NCBI RefSeq assembly: GCF_021365465.1
Contig: NZ_CP089932.1
Coordinates: 2,046,001 to 2,110,000 of the forward strand
Source: Erwinia tracheiphila
GTDB taxonomy: Bacteria; Pseudomonadota; Gammaproteobacteria; Enterobacterales; Enterobacteriaceae
Length of the DNA: 64,000 nt
Direction of reading: 5' to 3'
In this document: in pieces, positions 44,176 through 55,400 of the stretch
How positions within the stretch are numbered: the first letter of the stretch is position 1
Layout: each line of letters starts with the position of its first letter
Translations under genes and position numbers: made by a program
The notes under the pieces: generated by a model
The model's input: the letters and a program-made list of their open reading frames with translations, nothing else
Told to the model about the DNA's origin: nothing
Databases searched by the model: none

Positions 44176-45278
44176 ACCGACATCGCCGTTAAAAAGCGCA
44201 ATACTGATACAATATTACATCTGTGTTCAGTATCAGGCGCTGCTTTCCAACATTAATTATACTTGCGCAATCGGGGCTGGAATTTGAGCGGTTAAGATAT
44301 ATAAATATTAGCTCAATGAGATGGGTAAATTTTTTGTTGCAATTATTTTTCATTACATTTACTTAACATCTGCCAAAGGCGTTTTTTTAGAAAGTTTTTT
44401 TTATCGGTGATTTAAAACTGTTTTTTTTTAAAAAAACAGCATCTGAATGCACTTGTTAATTATCTGGATTATTTTTGTTTTTTTATTGGTAAAGATCGTC
44501 AGTAAATGATGTTGGCTTGCCAAAAAGTGATAATTGGACCATATTATTAGTCATAATTAGCAGTATGAAAGAGAAGGCATTTGCGGACTTTATGCACGTA
44601 GCGCATCAGATATAAAATTACGTTACATGTATGCCAGCCATTAATTGGCTGTATTCCAGCAAAACAGAGTGTGGAAAGATACATTATTTAATTATTGACA
44701 CCCTCCGGTCGCGATCATCTACAGGTTTGCCCTGTACTTTATTGTTTTGGGCTGAATCAGAAAAAATAGCCAGAGCCTTGTTCTGGAAGCGATTAGATTA
44801 ATGAAGGCTGACTTCTGTGGAGGTGTTTTTGTTCGTTACTAAATTTACATTCAATTTAACCTAATGTTTATTATGATAATATCAAGAATACTAATGTGAC
44901 ATATGGTGCAGTAGTCTGGTTTCGTTATTGCTCTCTTAATCCTGATTTTTTACTTATGTAACTCTGCGTGTTAGCTAAATGTTTCTCTTAATGAATCTTG
45001 CAAATAGATGTACTTATATAAGTTGACCTTAAAATAAGGGGGAATATCGATGTTAATGTTAAGCATTCATTTTAGTTCCGAAATTAATTAATGTTTAATT
45101 GGCTTCTGTCAAAATTGCTACGCAAGCAGGAGTATGAACCTGCCATTTTATTTTTTCATCAAAATGAAAAATTAGTCCAGCCAATAACATAGTTTTTTAC
45201 TTTTCTGCTGCTGGCTAATACCGATCAATTTTCCTTTTTTATCTGCCATCTGCGGATGGTTTTCAATGGGGCTAGTTT
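44176..45278. other. Gene-free AT-rich region upstream of the adhesin
   Basis: About 1.1 kb without a credible gene. It is strikingly AT-rich, with long A and T tracts (for example near 44395-44430), in contrast to the GC-balanced genes on both sides. Such DNA is typical of H-NS-bound control regions of acquired surface proteins. The adhesin promoter must lie in its right part; no single promoter stands out. Confidence 0.6.
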
Positions 45279-48200
45279 GTGAACGTAATATCCAGAAATG
45301 TTGTTCCGCTTCGTATAAAATTTTTTGCATGGCTCAACATAGCCGTGCAGGCTGCCTTTCCCCTTGCGGCAGCCTTCTCACCGGCTATTGCTGGCACGGG
45401 CAGCAATAGCCGCCTGCTGAATGCACCAACACAGTCCATTTTGCAAACCCAACCTTATAGATTGGTTGCGGGCGAAACCGCCGCCACTGTGGCAAAAAAA
45501 TACAATATGACGCCTGAGGCGCTTAAAAAACTCAATCAATTCAGAACATTTTCCCGCGGATTTGAGGGGATACAGCCAGGAGACGAGCTGGAAGTGCCGC
45601 TCAAACCGTTCCCGGAGATTCAATGGCATGAGCATTCTGAGGATGTTTCAGCAACATCCCAGACGAGTCAGCCTGGACAGACCGAAGAAAAAGTCGCCCG
45701 ACATGTTTCTCAGGTCGGAACGTTTCTGGCAAATCAGCCGAACAGTCAGGCGGCTTCTTCGCTGGCGCGAAGTATGGTTTCCAGCGCGGCCAGTGCAGAA
45801 ATCCAACAGTGGATGAGTGGTTTCGGCACCGCACGGGTGCAGCTGGAAACGGATAAAAATTTATCTCTGAAAAACTCTCAGGTGGATTTGCTGCTTCCTT
45901 TGCATGAACAAAATAATCGCCTGGTGTTCTCGCAAAGCAGCCTGCACCGTACTGATGACCGCACACAGATTAATCTCGGCGCAGGCGTGCGGCACTTTTA
46001 CGACAAGTGGATGTTCGGGATGAATACTTTCTTCGATCACGACCTTTCCCAGCGGCATTCTCGGGTGGGCGGTGGCATTGAGTACTGGCGTGATTTTGTC
46101 AGGGTCGCGGTGAATGGCTATTTACGCCTGACCAACTGGCAAGATGCTCCGCACCTGACAGATTACGAGGCGCGCCCGGCAAACGGCTGGGATATTCGCA
46201 CCCAGGGCTGGCTGCCAACATATCCGCAACTGGGCGGAAAACTCACTCTGGAGCAATATTACGGCAATGAAGTTGCCCTGTTTGGCAAAGACAACCGCCA
46301 ACGTAATCCCTATGCCGTGACCGCTGGGATGAACTATACCCCGGTACCACTGCTTACCTTCAGAGCCGAGCAGCGTCAGGGGGCCGCAGGTCAAAGCGAA
46401 ACGCTATTTGGCCTGAGTATGAACTATCAGCCTGGCGTGCCGTGGCGTCTTCAGACCGATCCAAAAGCTGTGGCGGGCATGCGTAGTTTGATGAACAGCC
46501 GCTACGATTTGGTTGAGCGCAATAACAATATCGTGCTGGAATACCGAAAAAAAGAGGTGATTAGCCTAAGAACCGCGCCGTTGCTAACAGGTTACGCCGG
46601 ACAGTATAAATCACTGGGCGCATCGGTGAACAGTAAATACGCGTTTTCCCATATCAACTGGACGGCACCTTCGTTGATTGCTGCAGGCGGTAAAATTGTT
46701 GACAACAATGGCGATTATGGGGTGGTGTTACCGGATTATCAGTCGGCGCAAAATGGTATAAACACCTATTCCGTTGATGGTGTGGCGGTTGATCAACAGG
46801 GTAATCATTCGAAACGTGCCAGCACCACCATCACCGTCACGCAGGCTGCGATCGCTACCCATCTCAGTTCACTCACTCCGTCCGAAATTCAACTGCCAGC
46901 CGATGGTAAAACTCAGCAACGGCTTGTGCTGAAAGTTAACGACAGTGAAGGTAACCCTGTTGATATTGATGGCGATGAAATTAGCGTGACCAGAACGGCG
47001 ATGCTTCGCAGGGCAAGTGATACCGTTGTGTCGGCATTCGTTCGTCAGGCACCGGGAGAATATGTCACCACAGTAACCGCGGGTACAGTGCCCGAAGCCT
47101 TTACCCTGACTCCTGGGGCGCGTAATGCAGACTTCGCCCCGGCGAGGGTTGTGCTTACCGCCGATAAAACGACTGCGCTAATTGACACTGTTGAGGTGGT
47201 GTCGGATAACGCCATTGCAGATGGTCAGGCGCAAAATGTTATTAAAATAACCGTGGTCGATGCGCATAACAACCCCGTTGCCGGAAAGGTTGTGACGCTC
47301 AGGGCAAATAATGAAACCTCGGTCGTCGGTGAGGTGGAAACCAGCGACGATGGTTCAGTGAACGTGCCTGTTACCAGTCTTCGTGCCGGGGAAACTATCC
47401 TTACCGCCAGCGTCAGCAGCGCAGGCAGCAAAGAAGTCAAACTGACTTTCCTGTCTGACCAACATACCGCGCGGGTCATCGACAGTAATCTGAGTATTCT
47501 GCCTGCGGTCTCTCTGGCGGATGGCAAAGAATCCAAAACGATAAGCGCTATTGTGACTGACGCCAACGGTAATCCCGTGCCGGGGCTGCCGGTTGCTTTC
47601 AGCGCGGATAACGGTGCGCTAACGGCGGATAATTCGGTGCTGAGTGATGCGCAGGGGCGTGCCACAACCTTACTGAGCAGTAAGGTTGCCGGGCTTTCCC
47701 GCGTAAGCGCCAGCGTCAATAACACCACGACGGTTAAAGAAACCACCTTTATCGCCAACAGTGCAACCGCGCTGGTCACATCTGTTGAGGCTGTACAGGC
47801 ATCCGGCATTGCTGATGGTAAAACGGCGGTGACGTTCAGGGCGCTGATTAAAGATGAGAACGGCAATCCATTACCTGATATTCCCGTTGACTGGAAGTCC
47901 AATAAAGATGACGGCATCGTGACCTTTGCTCAGGCGCAGACGCAGACTAACAGCCAGGGTGTGGCGGAAATCGCTGTTGCCAGCATCCGCGCCTTTACGG
48001 ATGTTGTGGTGACCGCTTCGACAAACGCGTCGTCTAAGGCCGCCTCGCCATTTACTTTTATCGCGGATAAGGCCAGTGCGCAGGTGGCGCAGCTTGGCAG
48101 CGACAAGCTGACGCTGACAGCGAACGGTACTGATTCGGTGCGTCTCAGCGTGCGGGTTGAAGATAGCTACGGCAATCCCCTGCCTGATATGAACGTGACG

Positions 48201-51200
48201 TTAAGCAGCGATCGCGGCGGGACGGTGAGTCCTTCCGCGCTGGTGTCAGGAGGAGATGGCTTTGCTTATGCCACGCTCACCGGGACCGAGGCGGGTGTGA
48301 TGACCGTTACCGCGCGCCTGGATAACGCGGCCAGTAAAACCCTGCCTTTAACCGCGCTGGCGGACACGCAGACGGCATCCGTTAAGGTGAAGTCTGATTC
48401 AGCTACCGCGGCAGCAGGACAAAGCCAGCCAGTCACGCTCACGGCTACCGTCGTGGATTCACACAATAATCCTGTGGCGGATCTCAGCGTAGCCTGGCAA
48501 TCAACCCATAATCAATTGAGCCTGCCAATGAGCGTGACTAACGCGCAGGGGGAGGCGCTGGTTCACCTTACCGGCACTACGGCACAACTGACCACGATAA
48601 CTGCTGCACTTCATAACGGGAATAAAGGCACGGCACAGGTGACCTTTACGCCGGGCGTGCCTGCTCAGGAAAATAGCGTACTGACGGTATCGCCCCAGAC
48701 CATTACCGCTGACGGGCATACCAGCGCAGTGGCAACGCTGATTCTGAAAGATCGCTGGAATAATCCGGTACTCAATCAGCCAGTAAACTGGGCTGCTGAT
48801 AGTGCGTCCGGTATTACCCTTGCCGCAGCAGAAACAGGCAATGGCCTCTATCAGGCCACCGTCACCGGCACCCGCGAGGGTACCTGGCCGCTAACGGCAA
48901 ACAGCGGCAGCCTCAGTCTGCAAACGCCAATTGGTATGCTTGCCAGCCAGGACTCAGCGGAAATCGACAGCGTCACGATTTCCGGCAGCCAAATCGCCAA
49001 AGCGGACGGCGTGGAAACGGTGACCTTTCGTGCCCAGGTCAAAGATAAGAATGGCAATACAAAACTGAGCGGTGTGGCGGTGGGCTGGGATACCAATCTG
49101 GGTAATCTTTCATCGCGTATCAGCAGCTCGGATGAAAATGGTATAGCGGAAATCACCCTGAGCAGCCGTGCAGCTGGTCAGGCACGGGTGAGCGCTATGC
49201 TGGGCGGTGGAGTACCAGTCAGTGCCTCCAGGGTTGCCACCTTTACTGCCGGCACCGTTGATGCAGGGCGGTCGTCGCTCAACGTATTGCCTGCCAGTAT
49301 CGTGGCAGAAACGGAGAACGCGACGGCCACTGTCACTGCCAGAGATGCAGAAGGCAATCTGCTGACGGGCCTGAAAAATAAACTGGGCCTGACTTTCTCA
49401 ACTGCACTCGACACGACGCTTTCGGGCTTTACTGAGGTGTCATCGGGGGTGTATCAGGCGAAAGTGACTGGCACAACAGCGGGCAGAACCAATATCACCG
49501 CCGTGGTGGATGGTGTGACCGTGACGGAGAAAGCCAGCCTTACCATTGTGGCTGATAACACCGCAGCGGTGGTCAAAGGCAACATCACGGTATCGTCGAC
49601 CTCTGCTTCAGTGGGGGAAACGGTGACCTATTCGGCCACTCTCACAGATAAAAACGGTAATGCACTCGGCGCTGGTATCCCTGTAACCTGGAGTGCCAAT
49701 GAGGGGAGTACCTTACAGGCGCAGGTCACCCGGACGGATGATTCAGGTACGGCCAGAGTCGCCCTCACCCGACTGATTGTCGGTACCGCAACCGTGCAGC
49801 TGATTTTGCCATCGGGGAGCACCTCTGCCCCGGATGTGACGTTTAGCACAGGGGCAGCAGATGAAAGCCGTTCAGCGTTAACGCTTTCGCCATCGGTTAT
49901 CGTCGCCGGCAAAGAAACGGCGGAGCTTGTGCTGATTTTGCGCGATAAGCACGGCAACCTGCTGTCAGGACAGAGCGTGAGAGGCGTCAGCAGCAACGCC
50001 GATGTCAGCGTGGCTGCGAGTCAGCAAAGCAGCGATGCGCCGGGTCGTTACACCATGACTGTCAGTGGTAACAAGACGGGTACCGCTTTACTTTCGGTGA
50101 CGGTGGGCAGCCAAACTTTCAGCCAGACGCGAACATTAACCATCAATGGGGACACCGACAGCTGGAAAATTTCACAAGTCATCCCGGACAGAACCCATTT
50201 TAACGCGGGCGACAGTCAGGGAGTGACCTATAGCGCCACCGTAGTGGACAGCCACGGCAACGTGTTACCTGGTGTAGTGGTGTCGTGGCAGCTGCGTGAA
50301 CATGTTGGCACATTTATGCCGACCTCAAGGACGGACAGTAATGGTATTGCAACAACCACGGTATTAAGTAATACCGCAGGTCAGCTGCATATGACTGCCT
50401 GGTTGGACAGCAATAATTCACTGCAGGCAGCAACGGTTAACGTGGCGGCGGGGAACATTAAGCAGGCAAGCCTGACAGCTGACAAGACCATGATTGGTTC
50501 AGATGGCAAAGATACGGTGACGTTCACCACCTACCTTGAGGACAGGTACGGTAACCCCGTTACCGGCAAGACTGTGGTACTCCGGGGGGCAAACACCTTG
50601 TCTGGCTTCACACTGAGTGCGGTGGCAGACAAGGGTAATGGTCTGTACATGGCAACTGCCACCGCAACGACTAAAGGGGAGGTGACGATTTCTGCACAGG
50701 TAGACAACCAAACCGTCGGCAATTCTGTCAAGGTTATCGTCGGTGCAATCATCCCGGATCTACGTTTTCCCAATGCGCAGCAGAACACGGTGTGGACCAG
50801 TAATTTCACTGAATCCCAGTCTGTAACTGGCATGCCGAAAGGTGTTACGCAGATCTGGACGGTGTCGGATGAAAGTGTGGTACGCATTGATAACAACGGA
50901 AGGCTCACCTTGCTGAAGGCGGGAGAGGCCAGCGTTTCAGTCTATACGCCCGGTAATGCACAATACACCGCCGCGATGGCCAATTATTACATCAGAGTTG
51001 CCAAAGCGGACCCACAGCTAAAAGCAGGAAGCGGTGAGCCGGTTATTGCGATGTGGCGAGACGGTGTGGATCGCACCATTGCCGCCAGTTACGGCAACAG
51101 CGATGCCCGGCGACTGCTGACGCCGGTGTATGCCAGCCGGGCTTCCTCCGTCGTCACTGTTGATAGCAGTGGCAGACTGACGGCAGTGAAGCCTGGTACC

Positions 51201-52331
51201 ACTGTGGTCAGCGTCAGCACACCGGAAACGGACCAGTTCCTGCCGGGATTATCGGAGGTCACTTACGTGCTGAACAAAGCATCCCTGGACATTAACTTTG
51301 CTCACCCTGAGGTAAAAACGACGGACCAGGTTGCTTTCAGCTTGCAAAATCCGACATCAACATTTGGCCCGGAGGCGGCGCTAAGTTGGGCTTCCAGTAA
51401 TACAAGCGTGGTGAATGTTTCCGCCGCGGGCGAGGTGCAGGGTAGCGTCAGTCATGGACAGACGCGGCTGACGCTGACGGTGGAAGCGAATGACTATTAC
51501 AGTGCCAGCGCGGGTTACTATGACGTGCAGGTGTATACCAAACCCGCGATTAGCCTCGGCAATGTAACCTATATCAGCAGAGGCACAAACGGCAACTCAG
51601 GGACGTGGACGCCGGTCTTTACTGACGATACGCTCACGGTTAACTGGAGTGCGGGGCTGACGAATGAATTCAGCAGGCCGAACAGTGCGGTGGTTTATAT
51701 TAAAGACACCAACGATAACATACTGAGTGAGTTTGCGGTTTCATCTCCTGTGGCCAGCAACGTGGTGACTTTCAATCCTGATACTCATTTCTGGGGAAAA
51801 ACAGTGCGCGTGGAGGTGGTTGCGAAAGGTTACGGCAATCTCGAAACCACCGCGTCGTCGCCCGATATATCTGTCAGAAATCTTGAGCCTGGTCAGATTT
51901 GGAACTCAATGACCGTTAATCATTTTCTGACAGCCCGCAGCAGTGCGGGGAACTCGGGTTCATGTCAAGAAACTTTCTTGGGTCGCGAGCACTGGAATGT
52001 GGCCATTGCTGACGGGGGCAGTATCAATTTTGGTGGTAAGCGGCTGCTTTCGCCAATGCGCCTTAGTGCCAGGGCACGGGCAACTCAAAATGGCGGTAAT
52101 ACATCAAGAGATTTCCCTGGCACGTTTGATTCGGTCACCACTAATCAGTATGTTGTTTTTGGAGCGACAACGGTCGCAACCAAGTGCTGGACCGATCATA
52201 TAGGTGGGTACGCTGTGATTCTTACCGTAGGTTATGCCGGGCAGACCTATACTTACGATGCACCAAGTCGCGGATGGGGCGGTAATGGCGATGGAATGAA
52301 TGTACGCAGGGTTGAAAACTATCCGCGATGA
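45279..52331 (+). CDS. Giant intimin/invasin-type inverse autotransporter adhesin
   Basis: A 2350-residue outer-membrane adhesin. Residues 1-39 are a signal peptide. A LysM domain follows (about 60-107, YRLVAGETAATVAKKYNMTP). The inverse autotransporter beta domain spans about 160-445 (MFGMNTFFDHDLSQRHSRVGGGIEYW, GGKLTLEQYYGNEVALFG). It is followed by about a dozen BIg1-type Ig domains with the ADG...V.D.GNP.PG pattern, then BIg2-type domains (about 1825-2100, IWTVSDESVVRIDNNGRL). The C-terminal tip has two cysteines near residues 2229 and 2302, the only ones I find, that may form a disulfide. The start is GTG with GGGG upstream. It is flanked by AT-rich DNA and ends at a strong terminator. 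Ligand unknown. Confidence 0.92.
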   Translation: MNVISRNVVPLRIKFFAWLNIAVQAAFPLAAAFSPAIAGTGSNSRLLNAPTQSILQTQPYRLVAGETAATVAKKYNMTPEALKKLNQFRTFSRGFEGIQPGDELEVPLKPFPEIQWHEHSEDVSATSQTSQPGQTEEKVARHVSQVGTFLANQPNSQAASSLARSMVSSAASAEIQQWMSGFGTARVQLETDKNLSLKNSQVDLLLPLHEQNNRLVFSQSSLHRTDDRTQINLGAGVRHFYDKWMFGMNTFFDHDLSQRHSRVGGGIEYWRDFVRVAVNGYLRLTNWQDAPHLTDYEARPANGWDIRTQGWLPTYPQLGGKLTLEQYYGNEVALFGKDNRQRNPYAVTAGMNYTPVPLLTFRAEQRQGAAGQSETLFGLSMNYQPGVPWRLQTDPKAVAGMRSLMNSRYDLVERNNNIVLEYRKKEVISLRTAPLLTGYAGQYKSLGASVNSKYAFSHINWTAPSLIAAGGKIVDNNGDYGVVLPDYQSAQNGINTYSVDGVAVDQQGNHSKRASTTITVTQAAIATHLSSLTPSEIQLPADGKTQQRLVLKVNDSEGNPVDIDGDEISVTRTAMLRRASDTVVSAFVRQAPGEYVTTVTAGTVPEAFTLTPGARNADFAPARVVLTADKTTALIDTVEVVSDNAIADGQAQNVIKITVVDAHNNPVAGKVVTLRANNETSVVGEVETSDDGSVNVPVTSLRAGETILTASVSSAGSKEVKLTFLSDQHTARVIDSNLSILPAVSLADGKESKTISAIVTDANGNPVPGLPVAFSADNGALTADNSVLSDAQGRATTLLSSKVAGLSRVSASVNNTTTVKETTFIANSATALVTSVEAVQASGIADGKTAVTFRALIKDENGNPLPDIPVDWKSNKDDGIVTFAQAQTQTNSQGVAEIAVASIRAFTDVVVTASTNASSKAASPFTFIADKASAQVAQLGSDKLTLTANGTDSVRLSVRVEDSYGNPLPDMNVTLSSDRGGTVSPSALVSGGDGFAYATLTGTEAGVMTVTARLDNAASKTLPLTALADTQTASVKVKSDSATAAAGQSQPVTLTATVVDSHNNPVADLSVAWQSTHNQLSLPMSVTNAQGEALVHLTGTTAQLTTITAALHNGNKGTAQVTFTPGVPAQENSVLTVSPQTITADGHTSAVATLILKDRWNNPVLNQPVNWAADSASGITLAAAETGNGLYQATVTGTREGTWPLTANSGSLSLQTPIGMLASQDSAEIDSVTISGSQIAKADGVETVTFRAQVKDKNGNTKLSGVAVGWDTNLGNLSSRISSSDENGIAEITLSSRAAGQARVSAMLGGGVPVSASRVATFTAGTVDAGRSSLNVLPASIVAETENATATVTARDAEGNLLTGLKNKLGLTFSTALDTTLSGFTEVSSGVYQAKVTGTTAGRTNITAVVDGVTVTEKASLTIVADNTAAVVKGNITVSSTSASVGETVTYSATLTDKNGNALGAGIPVTWSANEGSTLQAQVTRTDDSGTARVALTRLIVGTATVQLILPSGSTSAPDVTFSTGAADESRSALTLSPSVIVAGKETAELVLILRDKHGNLLSGQSVRGVSSNADVSVAASQQSSDAPGRYTMTVSGNKTGTALLSVTVGSQTFSQTRTLTINGDTDSWKISQVIPDRTHFNAGDSQGVTYSATVVDSHGNVLPGVVVSWQLREHVGTFMPTSRTDSNGIATTTVLSNTAGQLHMTAWLDSNNSLQAATVNVAAGNIKQASLTADKTMIGSDGKDTVTFTTYLEDRYGNPVTGKTVVLRGANTLSGFTLSAVADKGNGLYMATATATTKGEVTISAQVDNQTVGNSVKVIVGAIIPDLRFPNAQQNTVWTSNFTESQSVTGMPKGVTQIWTVSDESVVRIDNNGRLTLLKAGEASVSVYTPGNAQYTAAMANYYIRVAKADPQLKAGSGEPVIAMWRDGVDRTIAASYGNSDARRLLTPVYASRASSVVTVDSSGRLTAVKPGTTVVSVSTPETDQFLPGLSEVTYVLNKASLDINFAHPEVKTTDQVAFSLQNPTSTFGPEAALSWASSNTSVVNVSAAGEVQGSVSHGQTRLTLTVEANDYYSASAGYYDVQVYTKPAISLGNVTYISRGTNGNSGTWTPVFTDDTLTVNWSAGLTNEFSRPNSAVVYIKDTNDNILSEFAVSSPVASNVVTFNPDTHFWGKTVRVEVVAKGYGNLETTASSPDISVRNLEPGQIWNSMTVNHFLTARSSAGNSGSCQETFLGREHWNVAIADGGSINFGGKRLLSPMRLSARARATQNGGNTSRDFPGTFDSVTTNQYVVFGATTVATKCWTDHIGGYAVILTVGYAGQTYTYDAPSRGWGGNGDGMNVRRVENYPR

Positions 52332-52399
52332 ATCTGCCAGCCATATTTGTGAGGCCCATATTACTGCGTAAGCGTCAGGCCTGAACAGGTTCCAGACAG

Positions 52400-52427
52400 A
52401 ATCCCCCTGAATTAGGGGGATTTTTTA
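52400..52427. terminator. Strong terminator between the adhesin and putA
   Basis: AATCCCCCT-GAATT-AGGGGGAT followed by six T. It ends the rightward adhesin transcript and, with its A-rich left side, may also serve the convergent putA transcript. Confidence 0.85.
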
Positions 52428-52436
52428 TCTCTGTCG

Positions 52437-55400
52437 TCAGCCAATGGTCATCAGGCTGGCATTGCCTCCCGCCGCCGCCGTATTGACGCTGATCACCCGT
52501 TCAACCAGCAGACGCTCCAGCAGCAGATCGGTTTCACCACGGTCAAATCCCTGTACCGATACAATGGCACCGTCACGTGCTGCCACCTTCTGGCATATTT
52601 CAAGCAACCTGTCGGCATCGCCGTGAAAGATGACCGCATCAAAAGCCTGCTGTAACGGGTCGACCGCGAGATCAATACATGCCTGTACCGCGGCAGGAAG
52701 CATGCTGACCAGCGTGCTGTGCAGCGGATCGTCCGGCCACGCTACCCGGCTGCCAGTGGCGGTCACCGCCGCAAGCTGAACCAGCGCATCCTGCTCGTTA
52801 TCGGCAAGACAAAGCACCTGCTCGCGCGGCAACAGCGCATAGCTGTTACGCTCGCCGGTCGGGCCTGGCAACAGGCGTACCGAGCCACTTTGGGTAAGCA
52901 ATGCATAGCGGGCGCACAATGCCGCCAGATCCGGTTTTTCTGCTGCCCATGCGGTGAGCGCGTGGTGTGCCACCAGCAAGGACGGGCGCAGAGATACATC
53001 CGGTGGGAACTGGGTATCCTGGCGATCCAGCGTTACGCGCAGCGCATCATCGGGGCGGCTGGCCAGCAGTCGGTAAAGATAGAGTGGCCCTCCGGCTTTT
53101 GATCCGGTTCCTGATAATCCTTCACCGCCGAACGGCTGGACACCGACCACGGCCCCCACCATATTGCGGTTAACGTAGAGGTTGCCAACCCGTGCACGCT
53201 GGCTTATCTGAGCGATGGTCTCATCAATACGCGTATGCACGCCCATGGTCAGGCCATAGCCGGTGGCGTTAATCTGTTCAATCACCTGCTGGCAGGGCGC
53301 TGCGGCTAAAGCGCACCATGTGCAGCACGGGACCAAACACCTCTTTCTCCAGGTCGCTGATCTGCTGCAGTTCAATTAGCGTGGGTGGCACAAAGGTCCC
53401 GCTTTGCCACTCTCTGCTGTCTTCCTGGCAGTTCAGCGCGGACTGATACACTGCCATACCTTTGCCGCGTAATACGGCGATATGGCGCTCAATATTGTGC
53501 TTCGCTTCGCGATCGATGACCGGCCCGATATCCGTGGAGAGTCGTTCCGGGTTCCCCATCCGACACTGGTCCATCGCGCCGCGCAGCATCCTCAGGGTGT
53601 GATCCGCCACGTCTTCCTGAACGCACAGCAGGCGCAGTGCCGAGCAGCGCTGTCAAACGCGGAAGCGACAATATCATTCACCACCTGTTCGGTGAGTGCT
53701 GACGAATCAACGATCATTGCGTTGAGTCCACCGGTTTCGGCAATCAGGGGGACAGGGTGTCCCTGAGGGTCCAGACGGCTGGCGAGGGTGCGCTGCAGCC
53801 GCGTGGCCACGGCGGTCGAGCCAGTAAACATCACGCCGCGCACGCGGGGATCGGCACTGAGCCGGGAGCCAACCGTTTCGCCGTCACCCGGCAGCAGTTG
53901 CAGCGCACCTCTGGGTATGCCTGCCTCGAATAATATGCCGACGGCAATGGCGGCAATGAGCGGAGTCTGTTCCGCCGGTTTTGCCAGCACGGTGTTACCG
54001 GCCGCCAGCGCCGCAGCAATTTGCCCGGTAAAGATAGCCAGTGGGAAATTCCACGGGCTGATACAGACCACCGGACCCAGCGGGCGGTGCGTTTCGTTAT
54101 CAAAATCCGCTTCCACCTGGCTGGCATAGTAATGCAGAAAATCCACCGCCTCGCGCACTTCAGCAATCGCATTGCTGAAGGTTTTTCCCGCCTCCCGCAC
54201 CAGTACACCCAGCAGGCGCTGTAGCTGATTTTCCATCAGCACGGCGGCGCGATGCAGAATAGCGGCACGTTCCTGTGGCGGTGTGGCAAACCAGACAGGC
54301 GCGGCGTTCACGGCGGCAACGAGCGCGTTGTCCACATCGATCAGGCTGGCGTGGCGTACCCAGCCCACCACGTCAGCGGGTTCTGCCGGATTGATAACCG
54401 GCAACGCGTCTGTGGCTGTGGCCTCGCCCTCCAGCATGGGGGCAGCCTGCCAGGGCTGAATGGCACTGTTGAGCGTGGCGCTGGACAGCGATGCCAGCCG
54501 ATGCTCATTTGCCAGATCCAGCCCGGCTGAGTTTGACCGTGCGCGACCATAAAGCTGGCGCGGCAACGGAATTTTAGGATGCGGCAGGCCAACCATACCC
54601 TCGGCACGGGCGAGCTTTTCAACATCCTCTACCGGGTCTGCCACCAGGTCTTCCACCGCCAGGCTGGTATCGGCAATACGATTCACAAAGGAGGTATTCG
54701 CGCCATTTTCAAGCAGCCGACGCACCAGATAAGCCAGCAACGTTTTATGGGTGCCCACTGGCGCATAGATGCGACACGGACGGTTAAGCTTGCCGTCAGA
54801 AACGCTGCCCACCACCTGTTCATACAAGGGTTCACCCATGCCGTGCAGGCACTGGAACTCATACTGGCCTGGATAATAGTTATTGCCTGCCAGCTGATAG
54901 ATGGCGGCCAGCGTGTGGGCATTGTGGGTGGCGAACTGCGGGTAAATCAGATTCGGTATTGCCAGCAGCTTGCGTGCGCAGGCAAGGTAGGCGATATCGG
55001 TGTAAACCTTACGGGTCCAGACGGGATAACCTTCCAGCCCGTCCTGCTGCGCCCGTTTAATTTCGCTGTCCCAGTATGCGCCTTTGACCAGCCGCACCAT
55101 CAACCGACGGCGGCTGCGCTGCGCGAGGTCCGCCAGCGCGTCAACCACCATTGGACAGCGTTTCTGATAGGCCTGAATAACAAATCCGATGCCGTTCCAG
55201 CCTTCCAGTTCCGGTTCAAAACACAGTTTTTCCAGAAGATCCAGCGACAGCTCAAGGCGATCCGCTTCTTCCGCATCAATATTAATGCCGATATCGTAGC
55301 CACGCGCCAGCAGCGTCAGCGACTTAAGCACCGGCCAGAGTTCACTCATTACTCGATCGTATTGCGCCCGACTGTAGCGAGGGTGCAGCGCAGAAAGTTT

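Noticed and set aside
47225..47917. Minus-strand ORF of 230 codons inside the adhesin
   Set aside because: Antisense shadow caused by the repetitive Ig-domain codons; low complexity.
46850..50750. Possible CRISPR or tandem DNA repeat array in the adhesin
   Set aside because: The periodicity is of protein domains; the DNA copies are too diverged and too long to be a CRISPR array.
53278..53610. A separate 110-codon ORF on the minus strand
   Set aside because: It is the middle piece of putA in a shifted frame, not an independent gene.
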